Counted from the stretch's first letter, positions 27,286 to 36,583 are shown. The stretch is 64,000 nucleotides of DNA from Actinospica durhamensis (GCF_018139695.1 NZ_JAGSOG010000004.1:36377-100376), one strand, 5' to 3'. Notes: generated by a model from the sequence alone, not told the origin. Numbers and translations are program-made.

Positions 27286-28509
27286 ATGTATATCAATTGT
27301 CGGGTATGTGGCGGCAACGTCCAGGAGTTCGTCGACCTGGGACGTCAAACCATGGCCAACGGCTTCCTGCGGCCAGAAGATGTCGAGCGCGAGTACTTCT
27401 TCCGGCTCGCGGTGGGCATGTGCGAGTTGTGCACCATGGTTCAATTGCTCGAGGAAGTCCCCCAGCACCTCCGATACCACGACGCGTACCGGTATCACGC
27501 GTCCGGCTCGGAAAGCCACCGGAAGCACTTCGCGCAGAACGCGCGCCGCTTCATGGAGTCCGAGCTGACCGGCCCGGATCCCTTCATCGTGGAGATCGGG
27601 TGCAACGACGGCGTGATGCTTTCGACCATCGCGCAGGCCGGGGTCCGACACCTCGGTGTGGAACCCGCCGGCAACGTGGCTGAGTTGGCCAAGGCCAAGG
27701 GCGTCCAGGTGCTGAGCGAGTTCTTCGATCTGGCGACCGCAACGGAGATCCGCGCCGAGCACGGCCGTGCCGATGTCATCTTCGGCGCCAACACCATATG
27801 CCACATCGCCGACATCGAGTCGCTGCTGCTCGGCGTGGACGTACTGCTGGGGCCCGACGGAGTGTTCGTGTTCGAGGAACCCTATCTCGGCACCATCGTC
27901 GGGCGGACGGCCTTCGACCAGATCTACGACGAGCACATCTTCTACTTCACCGTCAGGTCGGTACAGGCCATGGCGGATCGCTTCGGACTCGAGCTCGTCG
28001 ACGTCGAGCGGATACCGCTGCACGGCGGCGAGATCCGCTACACGCTGGCCCGCCCTTCCAAGCGCACGCCGACACCGGCGGTGGGTGACCTGCTCGCGGC
28101 CGAGCGTACCCGGGGGCTGGCCGAACCCGAGACCTTCGAACGCTTCGGGCATGACGTCGAGCGCGTCCGCGGCGATCTCGTCACGCTGCTGCGAGAGATT
28201 CGCGCCGAGGGCAGGCGAGTCGTCGGCTACGGTGCACCCGGAAAGTGCACGACGGTGACGAACTACTGCGAGATCGGGCCGGATCTGGTTCCCTTCATCT
28301 GCGATTCGACCCCGTCCAAGCAAGGGCATCTGGTCTCGGGTTCGCATATCCCGGTGCGACCGCCGGAAGCCTTCGCGCACGACTACCCGGACTTCGCCCT
28401 GCTTTTCGCCTGGAACCATGCCGAAGAAATCATGACGAAAGAGAAGGCGTTTCGTGATGCCGGCGGTAAATGGATTCTCTACGTACCGGATGTCCACATC
28501 ATCGGATGA
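27286..28509 (+). CDS. Nucleotide-sugar C-methyltransferase
   Basis: A 407-residue SAM-dependent sugar C-methyltransferase of the TylC3/NovU/EvaC type, typical length about 410. Domains in order: an N-terminal zinc site (CRVCGG, then MCELC), a central Rossmann methyltransferase domain with VEIGCNDGVM, and the C-terminal C-methyltransferase domain containing RVVGYGAPGKCTT. Such enzymes place a methyl group at C3 or C5 of a 4-keto sugar. Combined with the UDP-glucuronate pathway pair it suggests a branched pentose such as the madurosamine skeleton of maduropeptin. No aminotransferase or sugar glycosyltransferase is in the window, so completion is off-window or the sugar differs. The ATG at 27286 has only a weak GCGGGA site. 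Confidence 0.93.
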   Translation: MYINCRVCGGNVQEFVDLGRQTMANGFLRPEDVEREYFFRLAVGMCELCTMVQLLEEVPQHLRYHDAYRYHASGSESHRKHFAQNARRFMESELTGPDPFIVEIGCNDGVMLSTIAQAGVRHLGVEPAGNVAELAKAKGVQVLSEFFDLATATEIRAEHGRADVIFGANTICHIADIESLLLGVDVLLGPDGVFVFEEPYLGTIVGRTAFDQIYDEHIFYFTVRSVQAMADRFGLELVDVERIPLHGGEIRYTLARPSKRTPTPAVGDLLAAERTRGLAEPETFERFGHDVERVRGDLVTLLREIRAEGRRVVGYGAPGKCTTVTNYCEIGPDLVPFICDSTPSKQGHLVSGSHIPVRPPEAFAHDYPDFALLFAWNHAEEIMTKEKAFRDAGGKWILYVPDVHIIG

Positions 28510-28829
28510 GCGCGGGCGAACAGGAGGCCGCCGTCCGCGACCAGCCCGCTCGCCGTCCCAGCCGGCGCGGTCCTGACCGGTGTGACCGCACCTCCGCCGC
28601 CATCCATCCGGCACCGCACTCTCGGAGATGCGGCACTGAACGACCCGTACAACGATTCGTGGGGACACAAACTCATCCACGGCTGTGGGGCGCCTCCTGA
28701 TCGGGATCCGACGCCTCGTCAGCCGTATTGGTCGGCCACCTGAACGGCGATGAGCTTCGCGCCGGATGCCGCCTCACGAGAGGCCACCCGATACGAGCGG
28801 CTCCCGACGAGAGGATCGAGAACTTGACT
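28510..28829. other. Intergenic region before the MFS gene
   Basis: 320 bp with no gene recognised. GAGGA at 28811-28815 is the probable ribosome binding site of the exporter. Promoter elements are not obvious. Confidence 0.4.
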
Positions 28830-30410
28830 ATGGACAAGGTCGCGCCGAGGGCCGGTCGGCGAGAGTGGCTCGGGCTGGCCGTGCTGATTCTGCCCACGAT
28901 GCTCACGATGATCGATATCAATGTACTGTTTCTGGCGCTGCCCCGCCTGAGCGCGGACCTCAATGCCACTGCCATCCAGCAATTGTGGATCACGGACAGC
29001 TACGGGTTCGTGAGTGCGGGGTTCCTGGTCACGATGGGTACCCTCGGTGACAAGATCGGCCGCCGAAGAGTGTTGATGAGCGGTGCGGCGGCGTTCGGTC
29101 TCGTTTCGGTGCTGGCCGCCTATTCGAGCAGCCCCGAGTTGCTCATCGCCGCCCGCCTGCTGCTCGGCGCGGCCGGGGCGACGGTCATGCCCTCGACCCT
29201 GGGACTCATGCGGAGCATGTTCAAGGACCCCAAGCAGATGGGCACGGCCATCTCCGTGTGGGCGTCCGCGATCATCGCCGGCGTCGCGCTCGGCCCGGTG
29301 GTCGGCGGGGTGATGCTGGCGTACTTCTGGTGGGGTTCGGTATTCCTCATCGCAGTACCGGTGATGGGGCTTCTGTTGGTGGCCGGGCCGTTTCTGCTGC
29401 CCGAAGCCCGGGACCCGGACGCGGGTCGGCTGGACCTGTTCAGCGTGTTCCTGGCGCTGGTCACGGTTCTGCCGGCTGTCTACGGCCTCAAGGAACTGGC
29501 CAGGGACGGCTGGGGCCTGGTGCCCGCCGCCTTCATCGTGGTCGGCGTGGTGTTCGGCAGGGTCTTCGTGGTTCGACAGCGTAAGCTGGCAAGTCCGCTT
29601 CTCGACCTGCGCCTGCTGCGCATCCCCATCCTGAGCAGTGCGTTGTTGGTCGGGCTGCTGTTCGCGGTCATCCAGGGCGGCAGCGGCTTCATGGTCACTC
29701 AGCACCTGCAGCTGGTCGAGGGACTTCAACCGCTGCAGGCGGGGCTGTGGCTGCTGCCGCCGACCGCCCTGTTGATCAGCGGCATCTATCTGAGCCCACT
29801 GCTCGCGCGCCGGATTCGCGCGGAGTACCTCCTCGTGGGCGGCACGCTGCTCGCCGCGGCAGGCCAGTTCGTGATCACTCAGGTCAGCGCCACGTCCGGG
29901 CTGGCGGTCCTGCTGATCGGGTTCGGCATCGTCTACCTCGGCATCAGTCCGATGGGCGTGCTCGTGGCCCAGTTCACCATGGGATCGTGCCCACCGGAGA
30001 TGGCTTCGTCGGCGGCGTCGCTGTCGGCGACCGGTAGCGAGCTCGGCGCCGCACTGGGCATCGCCGCCCTGGGCTCAGTCGGCTCATTCGTCTATCGCAG
30101 CGACTTCCATGTCCCCGCCGGGGTCCCGTCCGCGGCGGCGGACGCCGCCAAGGAGAGCATGGCCGGAGCCGCGGCCGTGGCCCCGAATCTGCCCCCTCAG
30201 GTGGCCGCCAACCTGTTGGACTCCGCTCGCGATTCCTTCAATTCCGGCCTCCACGTGGTCGCCGTCGTCGCTGCCGTCCTGTTCGTCGGGCTCGCCGGCC
30301 TCGTGGCGGTCACGTTTCGGCAGGTACGTCCCTCGAGTGCGGATCCGGCGGAACAGGCCGAGGAAGTCGGAGCGGACGAACCTGAGATGGAAAGCCAACC
30401 TGCCGACTGA
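28830..30410 (+). CDS. MFS drug exporter, DHA2/14-TM type
   Basis: A 526-residue integral membrane protein of the major facilitator superfamily, drug:H+ antiporter-2 type, as judged by about 14 hydrophobic segments, the GDKIGRRRVL motif A between helices 2 and 3, and a long acidic C-terminal tail. It resembles SgcB/QacA-type exporters and is the best candidate here for product export and partial self-protection. An ATG is used at 28830, but a TTG at 28824 is better spaced from GAGGA (28811-28815) and may be the true start. It lies between the sugar methyltransferase and a FAD monooxygenase, all on the plus strand. Confidence 0.92.
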   Translation: MDKVAPRAGRREWLGLAVLILPTMLTMIDINVLFLALPRLSADLNATAIQQLWITDSYGFVSAGFLVTMGTLGDKIGRRRVLMSGAAAFGLVSVLAAYSSSPELLIAARLLLGAAGATVMPSTLGLMRSMFKDPKQMGTAISVWASAIIAGVALGPVVGGVMLAYFWWGSVFLIAVPVMGLLLVAGPFLLPEARDPDAGRLDLFSVFLALVTVLPAVYGLKELARDGWGLVPAAFIVVGVVFGRVFVVRQRKLASPLLDLRLLRIPILSSALLVGLLFAVIQGGSGFMVTQHLQLVEGLQPLQAGLWLLPPTALLISGIYLSPLLARRIRAEYLLVGGTLLAAAGQFVITQVSATSGLAVLLIGFGIVYLGISPMGVLVAQFTMGSCPPEMASSAASLSATGSELGAALGIAALGSVGSFVYRSDFHVPAGVPSAAADAAKESMAGAAAVAPNLPPQVAANLLDSARDSFNSGLHVVAVVAAVLFVGLAGLVAVTFRQVRPSSADPAEQAEEVGADEPEMESQPAD

Positions 30411-30497
30411 CAAGTCGCAATCGAGAAGGCGTGAACATGCAATTGCGAGGACGACGATATCCGCGCCGTGTGAATGAGACCTGATGTGGAGGCTGAT

Positions 30498-30587
30498 ATG
30501 TTTCGTGATGCTGTTCGGGAAGCGTTCGTCCGTGCCGTCGCCGAGCGGTCGTGGGCGCCGAGGGTGAACGCCGAGGTGGGTCGATGA
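30498..30587 (+). CDS. 29-codon leader ORF coupled to the FAD monooxygenase
   Basis: A short open frame with a textbook GGAGG ribosome binding site (30488-30492) five bases before its ATG. It encodes 29 residues starting MFRDAVREAF, amphipathic and rich in Arg, Ala and Glu. Its TGA overlaps the ATG of the downstream FAD monooxygenase (ATGA), so ribosomes finishing it would restart on that gene. No family is recognised. It may be a leader peptide that sets expression of the enzyme, a small accessory protein, or a chance frame whose role is only to deliver ribosomes. The FAD gene has its own weaker GAGGTGGG site. Confidence 0.55.
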   Translation: MFRDAVREAFVRAVAERSWAPRVNAEVGR

Positions 30588-31972
30588 ACGGCCGCCTCGG
30601 AGGCCGGGCCGTGGTGCTCGGCGGAAGCATGGCCGGCGTGCTCGCCGCCCGGGTGCTCACCGAGTTCTACGACGAGGTGCTCGTCGTCGAGCGCGACGAG
30701 GTGCTCGGAGTCAGCTCTCCGCGGAAGGGCGCACCCCACACCGTGCACGCCCACGGCCTGCACGCCCGCGGCCACCTGATTCTGGAGGAGTTGTTCCCCG
30801 GCCTGACGGACGAGCTGGGCGCGGCCGGCGTGCCGATCGGCGATCTCGGCGAGATGCGTTGGTACTTCGACGCCAGGCGGCTGCAGCCGGCGCACACGGG
30901 ACTGATCTCGATCACTGCTCCGCGGCCGGTCCTCGAACACCATGTTAGGTCGAGGGTGGCGGCCCTGCCGAACGTCAAGTTCCTGGAACGGCACGACATC
31001 CTCGGGCTTGTCGGCACGCCCGACCGTGCCCGGGTCGTGGGTGTGCGGGTGCAGCAGCGGGCGGAGGATGCCACGGCGGAGGTGCTCGAGGCCGATCTGG
31101 TCGTCGACGCCACCGGCCGCGGGTCTCGAACTCCCGCTTGGCTGGAGGAGTTCGGCTACAAGCGCCCCGAAGAGGAACGGATAAAGATCGGTCTCGCCTA
31201 CACGACTCGGCACTACCGGACGCGTCCGGAGTGGTTCGACGGCGTCCAGTCGATCAATCCGGTCGCTTCACCCGAGTATCCGCGCGGTGCCTTCTTCGGG
31301 CAGGTCGGCCCGGACACGTGCATCGTGTCCCTGACGGGCATCCTCGGTGACTTCCCGCCGACCGAGCCCGAAGCGTTCCTCGAGTTCGCCAAGTCGCTGC
31401 CGGTACCGGACGTGTACGAGGCCATTCGAGACGGCGAGGCGCTCGACGAGCCTGTCTCGTTCCGTTTCCCGGCCAGTGTTCGGCGTCGCTATGAACGGCT
31501 GACCCGGCTGCCGGAGCGTCTGCTGGTCCTGGGCGACGCGGTGTGCAGCTTCAACCCGGTCTACGGCCAGGGCATGAGCGTCGCCGCCATCGAGTCACTG
31601 ACGCTGCGTGACCACCTGCGGCAGGGCATGGCGCCGCAGCCGCAACGGTTCTTCGCGGACATCGCCCGCGTCATCGACACGCCGTGGGAAATCTCCGCGG
31701 GTGGCGATCTCGACTTCCCCGAGGTGGAGGGACGACGGACGATCAAGGTCCGCGTCGGCAACGGCTACATGGCGCGGCTGCGCTACGCCGCGACCAAGGA
31801 CGAAGAGGTCACCAAGGGATTCATGCGGGTCGCCGGGCTCATCGACCCGCCCCAGTCGCTCATGCGCCCGGGAATGCTGCGGCGGGTCCTGCGACACGCC
31901 GTCCGCCGCCCCTCGGCAGGGCCGGTTGTGGTCGGCCAGGCAGAACCCGGTCAAGTGATCGACCACCGGTAG
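30584..31972 (+). CDS. FAD-dependent monooxygenase/epoxidase-like protein
   Basis: A 462-residue FAD-binding monooxygenase. The N-terminal Rossmann motif is GGSMAGVLAARVL (about residues 12-24), the middle carries DATGRGSR, and the second FAD motif is VLGDAVCSFNPVYGQGMS. This combination is typical of the LasC/MonCI-like and 2-polyprenyl-6-methoxyphenol hydroxylase-like group, whose members epoxidise or hydroxylate polyketide substrates. The ATG at 30584 overlaps the stop of a 29-codon leader ORF. A very strong terminator follows at 32043. A role in oxidising the enediyne core or an aromatic appendage is plausible; the substrate cannot be read. Confidence 0.9.
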   Translation: MNGRLGGRAVVLGGSMAGVLAARVLTEFYDEVLVVERDEVLGVSSPRKGAPHTVHAHGLHARGHLILEELFPGLTDELGAAGVPIGDLGEMRWYFDARRLQPAHTGLISITAPRPVLEHHVRSRVAALPNVKFLERHDILGLVGTPDRARVVGVRVQQRAEDATAEVLEADLVVDATGRGSRTPAWLEEFGYKRPEEERIKIGLAYTTRHYRTRPEWFDGVQSINPVASPEYPRGAFFGQVGPDTCIVSLTGILGDFPPTEPEAFLEFAKSLPVPDVYEAIRDGEALDEPVSFRFPASVRRRYERLTRLPERLLVLGDAVCSFNPVYGQGMSVAAIESLTLRDHLRQGMAPQPQRFFADIARVIDTPWEISAGGDLDFPEVEGRRTIKVRVGNGYMARLRYAATKDEEVTKGFMRVAGLIDPPQSLMRPGMLRRVLRHAVRRPSAGPVVVGQAEPGQVIDHR

Positions 31973-32042
31973 CCCCGACCACGGACAGGCCGCCCACCTC
32001 CCGGCGATGACCCGTCGCGGCGATAGCCACAGTACTGGTGGG

Positions 32043-32081
32043 AAGAAGGGGAGAACCGCGAAGCGCGGTTCTCCCCTTCTT
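32043..32081 (+). terminator. Strong terminator after the FAD monooxygenase
   Basis: A perfect 18-bp stem (AAGAAGGGGAGAACCGCG and its complement) with a 3-nt loop, ending in CTTCTT. It lies 70 bp after the stop codon. The strongest intrinsic-terminator candidate in the window. Confidence 0.88.
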
Positions 32082-32540
32082 GGTCTGTCCGCTGGGGATT
32101 TCGTTCCGGCCACCGGGGGTCCGGGGGAGTCGTGGGCGAACGTTTGCGCGATGCCGCCCGGCGGGGGACGCGGCCCGGTGCCGGCCGCCGGCGCTGGGGC
32201 GCTGGGGCGTACTCCGAGCGCGCGAAGGCGTGTACATGGGGTAGGAGGCAGGCACCACGTCGAAGACCACCAGCCGTGAGGCGCAGTCGGAGCGGGAGAA
32301 CGAAGAGCTCAAAACCGCCTCCTCGGCGAGGCCGCGGCCGAGCTGGGGGTGGGGGAGAAGAGCGCCGAGGACCTGGCCCCTCCCGCGGACCCCGAGGCGA
32401 AACGCCAGGACGCAGTGATGCCGGCCCGAGGTTCGCAACGCTCATCGGCATCCCGCGGCGCACCTCTGTGCCAGAAGCTTGACGCGGGACATCGTCGGCG
32501 ATCAACACCGCGTCCGGATGGGCGAGTTGCTCGAGCACGA

Positions 32541-32568
32541 AAGCCCGTCCGTTTTCACGGACGGGCTT
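32541..32568 (-). terminator. Hairpin, probably terminating the alcohol dehydrogenase transcript
   Basis: A perfect 12-bp stem (AAGCCCGTCCGT and its complement) with loop TTTC. On the minus strand it is followed by TTCG, so it best suits the alcohol dehydrogenase gene about 200 bp upstream of it in that direction. Confidence 0.65.
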
Positions 32569-32615
32569 CGGCGTCCCACGCCGCCTCGCCGAGGAGTCGT
32601 CGCATCCGCCGCGGG

Positions 32616-32650
32616 CTGTGGTGGCCGGCAGGCTCGGCCGGCCACCACAG
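32616..32650. terminator. Hairpin between convergent transcripts
   Basis: A perfect 13-bp stem (CTGTGGTGGCCGG and its complement) with a 9-nt loop. It could end either the plus- or minus-strand transcript. Confidence 0.65.
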
Positions 32651-32763
32651 TTCTTCCGCTCCACCGGCGACTGTTGTCGTATCCGCCGTGCTCAATGATC
32701 AGGAGGCTGCCGCCCTCGCGCATCCGCGCGGCTCACACTGCGGCGCCGATCGGAACTGCCGTA

Positions 32764-33804
32764 TCAGGAGAGGGTGGCGGTGTCGATGACGAAGCGGTAG
32801 CGGACGTCGGAGGCCAGGACGCGGTCGTAGGCGGTGTTGATGGCGTCGGGGGTGATGACCTCGATGTCGGCGGTGATGCCGTGGGCGGCGCAGAAGTCGA
32901 GCATCTCCTGGGTTTCGGCGATGCCGCCGAACAGGGAGCCGGCGAGGGTTTTGCGGCCCATGATGAGAGCGAAAGCGGGCAATGCGAGGGGCTCGGGGGG
33001 AATGCCCACGGTGACAAGGGTGCCGCCGGGCGTCAGCAGGGACAGCAGGGCGGCGAGATCGTGGGGTGCGCTGAGGGTGCTGATCATGAGGTCGAACTGG
33101 CCGCCGAGGCCGGCCAGGGCGTCGGGGTCGCCGGTCGCGTGGTAGTCGGTGGCGCCGAGGCGTATGCCGTCCTCCCGCTTTTTCAGGGTTTGGGACAGCA
33201 CGGTGACCTCGGCGCCCATCGCGACGGCGAGCTTGACGCCGATGTGGCCGAGGCCGCCCAGTCCGATCACGGCGACCTTCTTGCCCGGGCCGGCGCCGTA
33301 GCGGCGCAGCGGGGAGTACATCGTGATGCCGGCGCACAGCAGCGGTGCGGCCCCCGCCGGGTCGAGGCCTTCGGGGATGCGGAGCACGAAGTGCTGGTCC
33401 ACCACGATCCTTCCGGCGTAGCCGCCCTGCGTGGTGGTGCCGTCGGTGTCGGGGTCGCCGTAGGTGCCGACCCTGGCCGCGCAGTCCTGCTCCTGCCCCG
33501 ACCGGCAGCTCGCGCAGTCCCCACAGGACCCGACCATGCAGCCGACCCCGACCCGGTCTCCGGGTGAGAACCGGGTCGCCTGCGCTCCGACCGCGACGAC
33601 GGTCCCGATGATCTCGTGGCCGGGCACCAGCGGGTAAGACCGCGGCCCCCACTCCCCGCGTACGATGTGAATGTCGGTATGGCAGATCCCGCAGTAGGCC
33701 ACGTCGATCAGCACGTCGTGCGGACCAACGTCGCGTCGGGCGACCGACGTGATCCCGAGCGGGGCTCCCTCGGCCGGTGCGGCAACAGCATCAGTGGTGA
33801 ACAA
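32764..33804 (-). CDS. Zinc-dependent NAD(P) alcohol dehydrogenase, cinnamyl-alcohol type
   Basis: A 346-residue medium-chain zinc alcohol dehydrogenase. Catalytic zinc ligands are in CGICHTD and GHEIIG, the structural zinc cysteines in [12 protein letters not shown], and the cofactor motif is [13 protein letters not shown]. It resembles the YahK/cinnamyl alcohol dehydrogenase group with broad aldehyde reductase activity. The start is a TTG at 33804 supported by AGGAG about 10 nt upstream. It stands alone on the minus strand with hairpins beyond its 3' end. It may reduce an aldehyde intermediate or detoxify aldehydes, or it may be a resident housekeeping gene. Family is secure, pathway membership is not. 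Confidence 0.92.
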   Translation of the reverse strand: MFTTDAVAAPAEGAPLGITSVARRDVGPHDVLIDVAYCGICHTDIHIVRGEWGPRSYPLVPGHEIIGTVVAVGAQATRFSPGDRVGVGCMVGSCGDCASCRSGQEQDCAARVGTYGDPDTDGTTTQGGYAGRIVVDQHFVLRIPEGLDPAGAAPLLCAGITMYSPLRRYGAGPGKKVAVIGLGGLGHIGVKLAVAMGAEVTVLSQTLKKREDGIRLGATDYHATGDPDALAGLGGQFDLMISTLSAPHDLAALLSLLTPGGTLVTVGIPPEPLALPAFALIMGRKTLAGSLFGGIAETQEMLDFCAAHGITADIEVITPDAINTAYDRVLASDVRYRFVIDTATLS

Positions 33805-34273
33805 GGGTCAGCACTCTCCTCACGAGCTCGGAAACCATCGCACCATCGAGTCAATCACCCAGCCCCCGCACCCGCGTATCTCACGTTGCCCAACCTCGCA
33901 GGCCGCCCTTCGGTACGGCTGGGATACCGGGCGGCTCGGAACGATGACCGTGGCCGAGTGCGGCCGTGGTCGCGAGCCCAGACGACCCAGACCAATGGGG
34001 AATCGATCATCTGGACGGGACACGGCGGCCGCTGTCGATCAGGGCCTCAGCCCACCCACGAGAACGTCATAAGGGCCCTCATCGCGACCGCCGCGAACGA
34101 CTCCCAGGCACAAAGACGATGATGTGATGGGATGGCCTGTCCCAGGGCGCCGTCGTCGGTGACGATCAGGGTCGACTCCTCGCAGGGACACGTGATGTCT
34201 GACCCGCACCGCCGGACGCTACTTCGCATTGACGCTGCTCACCAGGTTGTCCACTACTTCCGTGACCACCGAT
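33805..34273. other. Intergenic region without recognised gene
   Basis: 470 bp between two minus-strand genes. Only the AGGAG site of the alcohol dehydrogenase was recognised. Open frames here are short and show no family features. Confidence 0.4.
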
Positions 34274-35077
34274 TCAGTAGCTGCTGATTTGGTCGAGTAC
34301 CGCCGTGGCCAGCTCTGGTGTCACGGCATCAGGCCGTTCCGCGGGGGGTGGTGGTGTGATCCGGCACCGCTCCGGAGCAGCCCCGGGCAACACGAAGCCC
34401 GGTTCGTCGGTCAGCACTGACACCGCGACCGCAGCGGAGGGCGCTTTCGCCGGCTGGTCGTTGCGGCAGGCCAGAAGGAAGGCGAGCCACGTCCGGTAAG
34501 ACACCCGCAGCTCGGAGAATGCCAGGGGGACGGCACCGAGTCCGAGCCGTGTCGCCAACCCGGTCAGGTCCTCAGTCATGTGCCGCTCTATCTCCGCGAT
34601 ACAGGACCACGGATCGCCATCCAGGTCAGGGTGCGGCCGGCTGCCCGCGCCCAGCTTTCCCTGGAACTCGACGAGTCGCTCGGTGACGTGTGCGTCGCCC
34701 GGCCAGGTCGGTTGCACCAGAATGGTGGTGATTTCCCGGTCGCTGCTCAGGAGACTGGCGATCCGCAGGGACAAACCCGCGGCGCTGCAGTGGCTCACGA
34801 CGAACGCCCGCTGCTCCGTTGCCGCCGAAGACTCGCCTGCGCGAAAGATGGCCGCTGCCTCCTCGGCCAGGTCCGGCAGGGCGGCGTAGAGCCGGTCACC
34901 GGACAGCGCACCGCGCGGATCCACCTGGTAGACCGGGTGACCGGTGGCGGCGTCGCTGATCAGCCTGCTGAGCCGCGGCGCCGGGGTGAGCGGCTGGAAG
35001 TCGGCAACGAGGATAGCCGCTCCGTCCCCGGCGCTGAGCTGGCTGCACAGTGGTCTGGTACCCACCACGGCCTGCAT
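34274..35077 (-). CDS. Thioesterase-like alpha/beta-hydrolase with cysteine elbow
   Basis: A 267-residue protein that I read as a divergent type II thioesterase-like alpha/beta hydrolase. After an N-terminal strand pattern ending AILVADFQ, the expected nucleophile elbow reads VVSHCSAAG, placing Cys97 where GxSxG has serine. Related NRPS/PKS-associated proteins have a GYCSxA elbow. It lacks an obvious canonical GxSxG and may be catalytically weak or use cysteine. The ATG at 35077 has GAAGGAAA upstream, and it follows the P450 gene by 23 bp in the same operon. Roles as editing thioesterase or acyltransferase are possible. Fold assignment is tentative. Confidence 0.5.
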   Translation of the reverse strand: MQAVVGTRPLCSQLSAGDGAAILVADFQPLTPAPRLSRLISDAATGHPVYQVDPRGALSGDRLYAALPDLAEEAAAIFRAGESSAATEQRAFVVSHCSAAGLSLRIASLLSSDREITTILVQPTWPGDAHVTERLVEFQGKLGAGSRPHPDLDGDPWSCIAEIERHMTEDLTGLATRLGLGAVPLAFSELRVSYRTWLAFLLACRNDQPAKAPSAAVAVSVLTDEPGFVLPGAAPERCRITPPPPAERPDAVTPELATAVLDQISSY

Positions 35078-35100
35078 CGAAGTTTCCTTCCCTCGGACCC

Positions 35101-36321
35101 TCAGCCCTGCAGCACCATCGGGACTTCTTCGTACCCGTTGAAGATGTACGTCGCGGCGGGCTTCAGCTCGGCGGCCGGAACGGCCAGCCTGAGGTGGGGA
35201 AACCGCTCGAACAGTGCCGGCAGCGCGACCATCGCCTCCATGTTGGCCAGCGCCGGGCCGAGGCAGCGGTGCCGGCCGTAACCGAAGCTCAGGCTGCCCT
35301 TGTCCGCGCGGGTGATGTCGAACTCGTCGGCGGTGTCGCCGTACCTCGCGGGGTCACGGCCGGCCCCCGCGTAGTTGATGAGCACCAGGTCACCCTTGGC
35401 GATGGTCACCCCGGCGATCTCGATATCGTCGATCGCGCAGCGGAACGGCATCGAGCCGACGGCGCCGTCCTTGCGGACCTCCTCTTCCCACGCCGCCTCC
35501 CAGCTCGCGTTCCCGGCGAGGACCGCGGTGAGCTGGTCGGGGTGCGTGAGCAGGTCGACGACCGTGTGGCACAGGACGTTGGCCGTGGTTTCCGTGCCAC
35601 CGCCGATGAGCAGGTGCACCGAGCCGAGGACCTCTTCGTCGGTCAGGGGCGCCTCGTCGTCTTCCGTCGCCCTGAGGATGACGGTGGTGAGGTCGTCGCC
35701 CGGCTCGCGGCGCTTGGTCTCGACCAGTTGGCCGAGCGCCTGGTGCGTCTGGTGGAGGTTGGCCTCGGCCTCCTCGGCCGTGTTCGTCGTCTTGGCGTTC
35801 ACGCGGGCGCCCTGCAGCATGGTCACCTGGTCCTCCTCCCGGATGCCCAGCAGGTCGCAGACGAGGATGGTCGAGAGCGGGTAGAAGTACTGCCCCTTGA
35901 TGTCCACCACCTCGCCGGCGGGCACCTTCTCCAGGTCGTCGAGGAGCCGGCGCACGATGCCCTCGATGATCGGCCGGGTCGCTGCCACCCTTCGGCCGGT
36001 GAAGGCCTGCGCGACGAGCTTGCGCAGGCGGTCGTGTTCCGCGCCGTCCCTGGTCTGCATGTTGTCCATGACAAGCCAGGAGTAGAGCTCCCAGTCCTGC
36101 GACACCCGGCCCTGCAGGAACTCGGGCCAGTTGTCCTTGGTGTTCTTCGCTATCCGGGAGTCGACGAGCAGTTGCTTCGCCTCGTCGTAACCGGTCACGG
36201 ACCAGGCGGTGTATCCGCCGAGCAGTTCCACCCGAGTGACAGGGCCGCGGGCGCGCAGGTTCCTGTTCTCCCCGTGCAGGTCACTGCCGGTGCGGTCCAG
36301 TACGTAAGGGCACTTGTCCAT
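35101..36321 (-). CDS. Cytochrome P450, bacterial class I
   Basis: A 406-residue soluble cytochrome P450. The I-helix oxygen-activation motif is GGGTETT, the K-helix ExxR is in WEEEVRK, and the heme ligand is Cys353 in [10 protein letters not shown]. Length and start (MDKCPYVLD, no membrane anchor) fit the CYP107/CYP105-like actinomycete P450s. No ferredoxin or ferredoxin reductase is adjacent, so it must use general partners. It heads a small minus-strand operon with the thioesterase-like gene, which suggests it may hydroxylate a carrier-bound amino acid, as P450s in other NRPS systems do (for example beta-hydroxylation). It is distinct from the E7-type P450 at 42798. Confidence 0.95.
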   Translation of the reverse strand: MDKCPYVLDRTGSDLHGENRNLRARGPVTRVELLGGYTAWSVTGYDEAKQLLVDSRIAKNTKDNWPEFLQGRVSQDWELYSWLVMDNMQTRDGAEHDRLRKLVAQAFTGRRVAATRPIIEGIVRRLLDDLEKVPAGEVVDIKGQYFYPLSTILVCDLLGIREEDQVTMLQGARVNAKTTNTAEEAEANLHQTHQALGQLVETKRREPGDDLTTVILRATEDDEAPLTDEEVLGSVHLLIGGGTETTANVLCHTVVDLLTHPDQLTAVLAGNASWEAAWEEEVRKDGAVGSMPFRCAIDDIEIAGVTIAKGDLVLINYAGAGRDPARYGDTADEFDITRADKGSLSFGYGRHRCLGPALANMEAMVALPALFERFPHLRLAVPAAELKPAATYIFNGYEEVPMVLQG

Positions 36322-36546
36322 TTCCTACTCCACATTGCCGACGGTACCGGAAAGGTTGAGCTTGATTCCGTGCCATGGGCCGACCCGAACGGTTCGACCG
36401 GCAGGAAGCCCCTTCATCATCCGTGCAGTCCGGGCCGGCGACGTCTTGAATGCTGCTCGAAATCGCCCGGCCGCCCGGCGCATCAGATCGCCCTGGCGAC
36501 GTCGCGGGCCCCGACCGGGTCCCGGGCCGCTTCGCGCTCAACGCTC

Positions 36547-36570
36547 GGGACCGGGACCGGGATCGGGACC
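36547..36570. repeat. Hexanucleotide microsatellite, four GGGACC units
   Basis: GGGACC twice, GGGATC once, GGGACC once, in tandem just downstream of the racemase-family stop and upstream of the P450 gene start. The rest of 36322-36583 shows no gene. Confidence 0.7.
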
Positions 36571-36583
36571 GCATGGGACCGGC

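Larger units (their letters stand above)
31973..32763. other. 790-bp intergenic region with three strong hairpins
   Basis: No convincing gene between the FAD monooxygenase and the zinc alcohol dehydrogenase. It contains three separate perfect hairpins, annotated individually. A stretch around 32255-32320 encodes a charged ERENEELK-like heptad segment in one plus frame that breaks off at once. It could be a remnant of an older coding sequence but is too short to name. Confidence 0.5.

Noticed and set aside
32255..32420. Possible transposase remnant (ERENEELK-like heptads)
   Set aside because: Only about 20 residues look coiled-coil-like, with no DDE or HTH motif and no inverted repeats at the edges. 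Too little to annotate.
34195..34290. 30-codon frame starting MSDPHRRTLL overlapping the thioesterase-like gene end
   Set aside because: It has no ribosome binding site and overlaps the end of an opposite-strand gene. Probably chance.
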